Of a stretch of DNA of 64,000 nt, positions 60,499-64,000 are shown piece by piece; positions within the stretch are counted from its first letter, which is position 1; each line of letters opens with the position of its first letter. The notes beneath the pieces were generated by a model, which made no database searches, was not told the origin of the DNA, and saw only the letters and a program-made list of their open reading frames with translations. The stretch comes from Rhizobium leguminosarum bv. trifolii WSM1325 (GTDB taxonomy: Bacteria > Pseudomonadota > Alphaproteobacteria > Rhizobiales > Rhizobiaceae): assembly GCA_000023185.1 (NCBI GenBank), contig CP001622.1, positions 4,130,501-4,194,500 of the forward strand, given 5' to 3'. The translations under genes were made by a program, and so were the position numbers.

Positions 60499-62037
60499 TT
60501 ATTCGACGTCGAACTTGACGCCCTGCGCCAGCGGCAGCGTCCTGCCGTAATTGATCGTGTTGGTGGAGCGGCGCATATAGGCCTTCCAGGCATCCGAGCC
60601 GGATTCACGGCCGCCGCCGGTCTCCTTCTCGCCGCCAAAGGCGCCGCCGATCTCGGCGCCCGATGGCCCGAGGTTGACGTTGGCGATGCCGCAATCCGAA
60701 CCGCGGGCGGAGACGAAGGTTTCGGCCTCGCGCATGTCGTTGGTGAAGATCGACGACGACAGCCCCTGCGGCACGGCATTGTGCAGCGCCAGCACCTCGT
60801 CGAAATCGCTGTATTTCATCACATAGAGGATCGGCGCGAAGGTCTCGTGCTCCACCGGTCCGGTCTGATCAGGCATTTCCACGAGCGCCGGGCGAACGTA
60901 GAAAGCCTCGGTCGAACCGCTTTCGACGCGGTCGCCTCCGGTCACCGTGCCGCCGGCCGACTTCGCCTCGCCAAGCGCTGCCTGCATGTTTTTAAAAGCC
61001 TGGCCGTCGATCAACGGTCCTACAAGCGTGCCGGTTTCGAGCGGATTGCCGATGGTGACGGAGCCGTAGGCCTTCTGCAGTCTAGGCACCAGCTGATCGT
61101 AGACGCTCTCGTGGACGAAGAGACGGCGCAGCGTCGTGCAGCGCTGGCCGGCCGTACCCATGGCGGAGAAGGCAACGCCGCGCAGCGTCAGGTCGAGATC
61201 GGCCGACGGGCAGACGATCGCCGCATTGTTGCCGCCGAGTTCGAGAATGGCGCGGGCAAAACGCTGCGACAGGCGCGGACCGACAGCGCGGCCCATGGCC
61301 GTCGAGCCGGTGGCGGAAACCAGCGGGATCTTCGGATGATCGACCAGCACTTCGCCGACCTCGCGGCCGCCGATGATCAGCGTCGACAGATTGGCCGGTG
61401 CGCTACCGCCCTCGGCGACGAAACGCTTCAGCGCCTTTTCGAACAGCGCCTGCACGGCAAGCGCCGTCAACGGCGTCTTTTCCGAGGGCTTCCAGACGGT
61501 GGAATTGCCGCAGACCATCGCAAGTGCGGCATTCCACGACCAGACGGCAACAGGGAAGTTGAAGGCGGAGATGATGCCGATCACGCCGAGCGGATGCCAG
61601 CTTTCCATCATCCGGTGCTCGGATCGCTCAGTGGCGATCGTCAGGCCGTAAAGCTGACGGGAAAGGCCGACCGCGAAATCGCAGATGTCGATCATCTCCT
61701 GCACTTCGCCCAGACCTTCCGAAGTGATCTTGCCAACCTCGATCGAAACGAGACGGCCGAGCGCCGCCTTGGAGGCGCGCAGTTCCTCGCCCAGCAGGCG
61801 GACCAGTTCGCCGCGCTTCGGCGCCGGCACGGCACGCCATTCGAGGAAGGCCTGATGCGCCGCTTCGATCGCCGCCTTCGTCTCGGAAACGGAATGTTCC
61901 CTGAGTTTGCCGATTTCCTTGCCGGTGACCGGCGAGGTGACGGAAAGCGTGCCGCCGTGATAGCGGCCGGCATCGACGCCGAGTTCGGCAAGCAGCTTGG
62001 CGGTTTCGGTGGCGAGATCGAGGACGGCGATGGTCAT
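60499..62037 (-). CDS. amaB: Piperideine-6-carboxylate dehydrogenase (AmaB-like ALDH7)
   Basis: A 512-residue aldehyde dehydrogenase of the ALDH7 / alpha-aminoadipic semialdehyde dehydrogenase type. Catalytic Glu266 lies in LELGGNNA and nucleophile Cys300 in TAGQRCTTLRR. The motif SGAEIGGAFGGEKETGGGRE near the end is typical of ALDH7. AmaB oxidises piperideine-6-carboxylate/aminoadipate semialdehyde to 2-aminoadipate. ATG 62037 gives the family start; an ATG at 62076 adds 13 residues from the repeated end of amaA. The neighbours make the lysine/pipecolate assignment likely. Confidence 0.9.
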   Translation of the reverse strand: MTIAVLDLATETAKLLAELGVDAGRYHGGTLSVTSPVTGKEIGKLREHSVSETKAAIEAAHQAFLEWRAVPAPKRGELVRLLGEELRASKAALGRLVSIEVGKITSEGLGEVQEMIDICDFAVGLSRQLYGLTIATERSEHRMMESWHPLGVIGIISAFNFPVAVWSWNAALAMVCGNSTVWKPSEKTPLTALAVQALFEKALKRFVAEGGSAPANLSTLIIGGREVGEVLVDHPKIPLVSATGSTAMGRAVGPRLSQRFARAILELGGNNAAIVCPSADLDLTLRGVAFSAMGTAGQRCTTLRRLFVHESVYDQLVPRLQKAYGSVTIGNPLETGTLVGPLIDGQAFKNMQAALGEAKSAGGTVTGGDRVESGSTEAFYVRPALVEMPDQTGPVEHETFAPILYVMKYSDFDEVLALHNAVPQGLSSSIFTNDMREAETFVSARGSDCGIANVNLGPSGAEIGGAFGGEKETGGGRESGSDAWKAYMRRSTNTINYGRTLPLAQGVKFDVE

Positions 62038-62082
62038 TGTCGTGTTTCCAATCTTATTATTCTCAGAAGCGTGCATCGCTTC

Positions 62083-63366
62083 TCAGAAGCGGGCATCGGC
62101 GAAATGGGCGACCTGAGCGCCGGCTTCGTACCATATTTCCTTGAGTGCACGGAAGCTTGGCTCGGTGGGCGAAGTCAGCGGCAACGGCAGATCGGCTTCC
62201 GGAAGCCGGCCGAGGATATGCTCCGCCAGCGTACGGCCGAAGACCGTACCGGGGGCAATGCCGCGGCCATTGTAGCCCGAAAAGCCGACGACACCAGGTG
62301 CGAACTTGTGGAAGCGCGGCAGCGCATTGTCGGTCATGCCGATCTGGCCATACCATTCACACTCGAATTCGACGTCGCCGATTACAGGGAAGAGCCGCTT
62401 CAATGCGCGTTTGGCCCAGCCCTTGTGTACGGCCAGTCCGGTATTGCGCAGCGCCCCGACACTGCCGAAAACGAGACGGCCGGCCTGGTCCATGCGGAAG
62501 GAGGAGAGGATTTCCTTGGTATCCCATGCGCCTTCTCGCCCAGGCAGGATCGACTGGCGCAGATTGTGGCCCAGCGGCACGGTGGCGAAATTGAAATAGG
62601 GCAGATGCACCTGTTCGCTGCGCACCTGTTCCCACGGGCCGGTACTGTAGGCATCCGTTGCAACGATGATCCACTCCGCGCTGACCTCGCCGCTTGCCGT
62701 CTTCACGGTCCAGCGGCTGCCATTGCGCTCCGTCGCGATGACCGGGCTGGATGTGTGAATGGCGACGCCGGCCTTGACGGCGGCATGGGCAAGGCCGCGC
62801 GCATAGGCAAGCGGCTGCAGCGTGCCGGCGCGTTTGTCGAGCAGCGAACCCGAATAGGCATCGCTGCCGATGCGTTTTGCCGTCTCCGCCGCGTCGAGCA
62901 GCGTCACGGCTGCGCCGCGGGCAGACCATTGCGCCGCGCGATCCTCGATCTCCTTCAGACCGCCCGCGCCGACCGCGCAATGCAGCGTGCCGTTCCGTTC
63001 GAGTTCGCAGGCAATCTGATGTTTGTCGATCAGCTCCATGACCAGCTTCGGCGCATTGCCGAGCAGATCGAGCAGACGTTCGCCATGCACCGGGCCGAGC
63101 ACGCCGGGCAGATCGTTCGGCATCACCCACATGCCGGCATTGATCAGCCCGACATTGCGCCCGGCACCGCCGAAGCCGATCTCCTTCGCCTCCAGCAACA
63201 CCACCTTCGACCCGGCTTCGGCAAGATGCAGGGCGGAAGAGAGGCCGGTGTAACCGCCGCCGACGATGACGACGTCGGCCGATACCGCGCCGTCGAGAGG
63301 CGAGGTCGTCGGCGCTTCGGGCGCTGTCTTTTCCCAGAGGCCGTGGGAGCGCGGATCATTCAGCAT
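62083..63366 (-). CDS. amaA: FAD-dependent oxidoreductase (AmaA-like L-pipecolate oxidase)
   Basis: A 427-residue DAO-family flavoprotein. The dinucleotide-binding motif DVVIVGGGYTGLSSALHLAE lies at residues 31-50. Other stretches are NVGLINAGMWVMPNDLPG, RFHKFAPGVVGFSGYNGRGIAPGT near the C-terminus, and FGSVGALRNTG. Pseudomonas AmaA of this type oxidises L-pipecolate to piperideine-6-carboxylate, the substrate of AmaB, which is encoded next on the same strand. Substrate is inferred from that context; glycine/sarcosine oxidase-like alternatives cannot be ruled out from sequence alone. Confidence 0.82.
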   Translation of the reverse strand: MLNDPRSHGLWEKTAPEAPTTSPLDGAVSADVVIVGGGYTGLSSALHLAEAGSKVVLLEAKEIGFGGAGRNVGLINAGMWVMPNDLPGVLGPVHGERLLDLLGNAPKLVMELIDKHQIACELERNGTLHCAVGAGGLKEIEDRAAQWSARGAAVTLLDAAETAKRIGSDAYSGSLLDKRAGTLQPLAYARGLAHAAVKAGVAIHTSSPVIATERNGSRWTVKTASGEVSAEWIIVATDAYSTGPWEQVRSEQVHLPYFNFATVPLGHNLRQSILPGREGAWDTKEILSSFRMDQAGRLVFGSVGALRNTGLAVHKGWAKRALKRLFPVIGDVEFECEWYGQIGMTDNALPRFHKFAPGVVGFSGYNGRGIAPGTVFGRTLAEHILGRLPEADLPLPLTSPTEPSFRALKEIWYEAGAQVAHFADARF

Positions 63367-63434
63367 GGCTCAGTCCGATCAGAGCGAAATCGCGGATACT
63401 CTAATGCAAAAAAGAAAGTGTTGAACCTGCCATT

Positions 63435-64000
63435 TCACGCAACGGTCTTCAACGGCAGGCCCGCAAGGCCGAGCGCGGCCAGCGCCGAATCCAGCGATGC
63501 GGCCTGGCGTTCGGCGTAAAGCGCCAGCTCGTCCTGAACGGCAGCACCGAGTGCTGCCTCGAAGGCGTCACGGTTCGAGCGGGTCGCATAGTTCTGCTGC
63601 TGGTCGGTACCGAGGTTCGACTGGAAGATGCCGGCCGCGCTGACGGGCAGGAAGTCTTCGTAGACGATCGGGGTGAAGGCGAGATAACCCTTGGCGATCA
63701 GCGCCTCCGGATCGCCGGGCAGCGTGCTGCCGGCCGCGGCGACAATGCCCGCAGGCGTCGCGGAATAGCGGAAGAAGGCCAGACCCGCCCTGCGCAGCTC
63801 GTCCCAACTATCCGGCAGTGCCTTGAAACGCGCAGCGAGTTCGTGATCGTAGGCGCCGGCCTTGGCGCCGCCGGCGCCCACCTGCACCTCGCCGCGAACC
63901 GAGGCGAGCAGTTGGTCGTAGAGCACCCGGCCCTTCGCCGTCAACGCCACGCCGCGCTGTTCGATCTCCCCGAAGCGGGCGGTATGTGTCCCTTGAATCG
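63435..64000 (-). CDS. hglS: 2-oxoadipate dioxygenase/decarboxylase-like protein (HglS/YdcJ, DUF1338), 5' end beyond window
   Basis: The C-terminal 188 codons of a DUF1338/YdcJ-family protein; the N-terminal part is outside the window. The segment THTARFGEIEQRGVALTAKG is highly conserved in the family, and PIVYEDFLPVSAAGIFQSNLG follows, with a metal-ligand Glu. HglS converts 2-oxoadipate to 2-hydroxyglutarate in D-lysine catabolism. Its place upstream of amaA and amaB on the same strand (68 bp gap) supports the pathway. It is the likely first or middle gene of the operon. Confidence 0.86.
   Translation of the reverse strand, partial: IQGTHTARFGEIEQRGVALTAKGRVLYDQLLASVRGEVQVGAGGAKAGAYDHELAARFKALPDSWDELRRAGLAFFRYSATPAGIVAAAGSTLPGDPEALIAKGYLAFTPIVYEDFLPVSAAGIFQSNLGTDQQQNYATRSNRDAFEAALGAAVQDELALYAERQAASLDSALAALGLAGLPLKTVA

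Noticed and set aside
60478..63519. 1013-codon open frame on the + strand
   Set aside because: It is antisense to amaB and amaA, which show full catalytic motifs; its translation is Arg/Ala/His-rich low-complexity typical of high-GC antisense frames.

Overview
The window looks like chromosomal DNA of a Rhizobium species, most likely the R. leguminosarum / R. etli group. The evidence is the high GC content, the typical rhizobial gene orders (dapF-mtaB-ftsY-ispZ-DUF2585; ccmA-B-C-D-G next to acnA; ffh-chorismate mutase-rpsP-rimM-trmD-rplS), and several families of palindromic intergenic mosaic repeats of the kind seen in rhizobia. No phage, insertion sequence, CRISPR array or rRNA operon was found. 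There is one tRNA gene, tRNA-Gly(GCC).

Layout. 1-3717: an E. coli-like tesA / ybbA-ybbP arrangement, with a GDSL esterase divergent from an ABC ATPase and a large FtsX-type permease. 3898-9683: Bax-inhibitor-like membrane protein, GNAT acetyltransferase, DUF2794, DUF1223 and aconitase. 9946-12902: cytochrome c maturation genes ccmABCDG. 12922-18342: a minus-strand operon dapF-mtaB-ftsY-ispZ-DUF2585, with a small unknown gene upstream. 18857-23445: SRP and translation genes (ffh, chorismate mutase, rpsP, rimM, trmD, rplS). 23590-25216: amino-acid ABC receptor and permease without an ATPase. 25288-26000: two overlapping genes for paralogous secreted cysteine-rich proteins. 26302-33250: leuC, small secreted protein, aldo/keto reductase, L,D-transpeptidase, orphan response regulator, cNMP-domain protein, xthA and a LolA-like carrier. 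33390-38130: ftsK, amtB and glnK. 38353-43286: tesB, a UbiH-type hydroxylase, Trm112-like protein, Lon-N protein, a CnoX-like thioredoxin and a YbaK-type deacylase.

43543-56293 is the accessory-looking part. After tRNA-Gly and a gene-poor 730-bp stretch with three TTCGGGATCCCGAA-type palindromes comes a co-oriented peptide-utilisation cluster: an MlrC-type M81 metallopeptidase, a GntR/FCD regulator, a peptide-type ABC receptor and two permeases, a leaderless gamma-glutamyltransferase-family enzyme, a DUF1028 protein, and a fused double ABC ATPase. It is followed by a glycoamylase-like protein without a signal peptide, possibly a beta-1,2-glucan hydrolase.

56419-60286 holds an Fe(III) ABC importer (fbpC, fused fbpB, fbpA) with a TGA-N9-TCA iron-responsive motif upstream. 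60499-64000 holds amaB, amaA and a partial hglS-type gene, which together fit D-lysine/pipecolate catabolism to 2-hydroxyglutarate.

The most interesting unexplained items are the peptide cluster with its putative operator, the duplicated cysteine-rich secreted protein pair, and a 78-bp inverted-repeat element embedded in frame in ftsY. The modular repeats that supply or abut stop codons also deserve a look.
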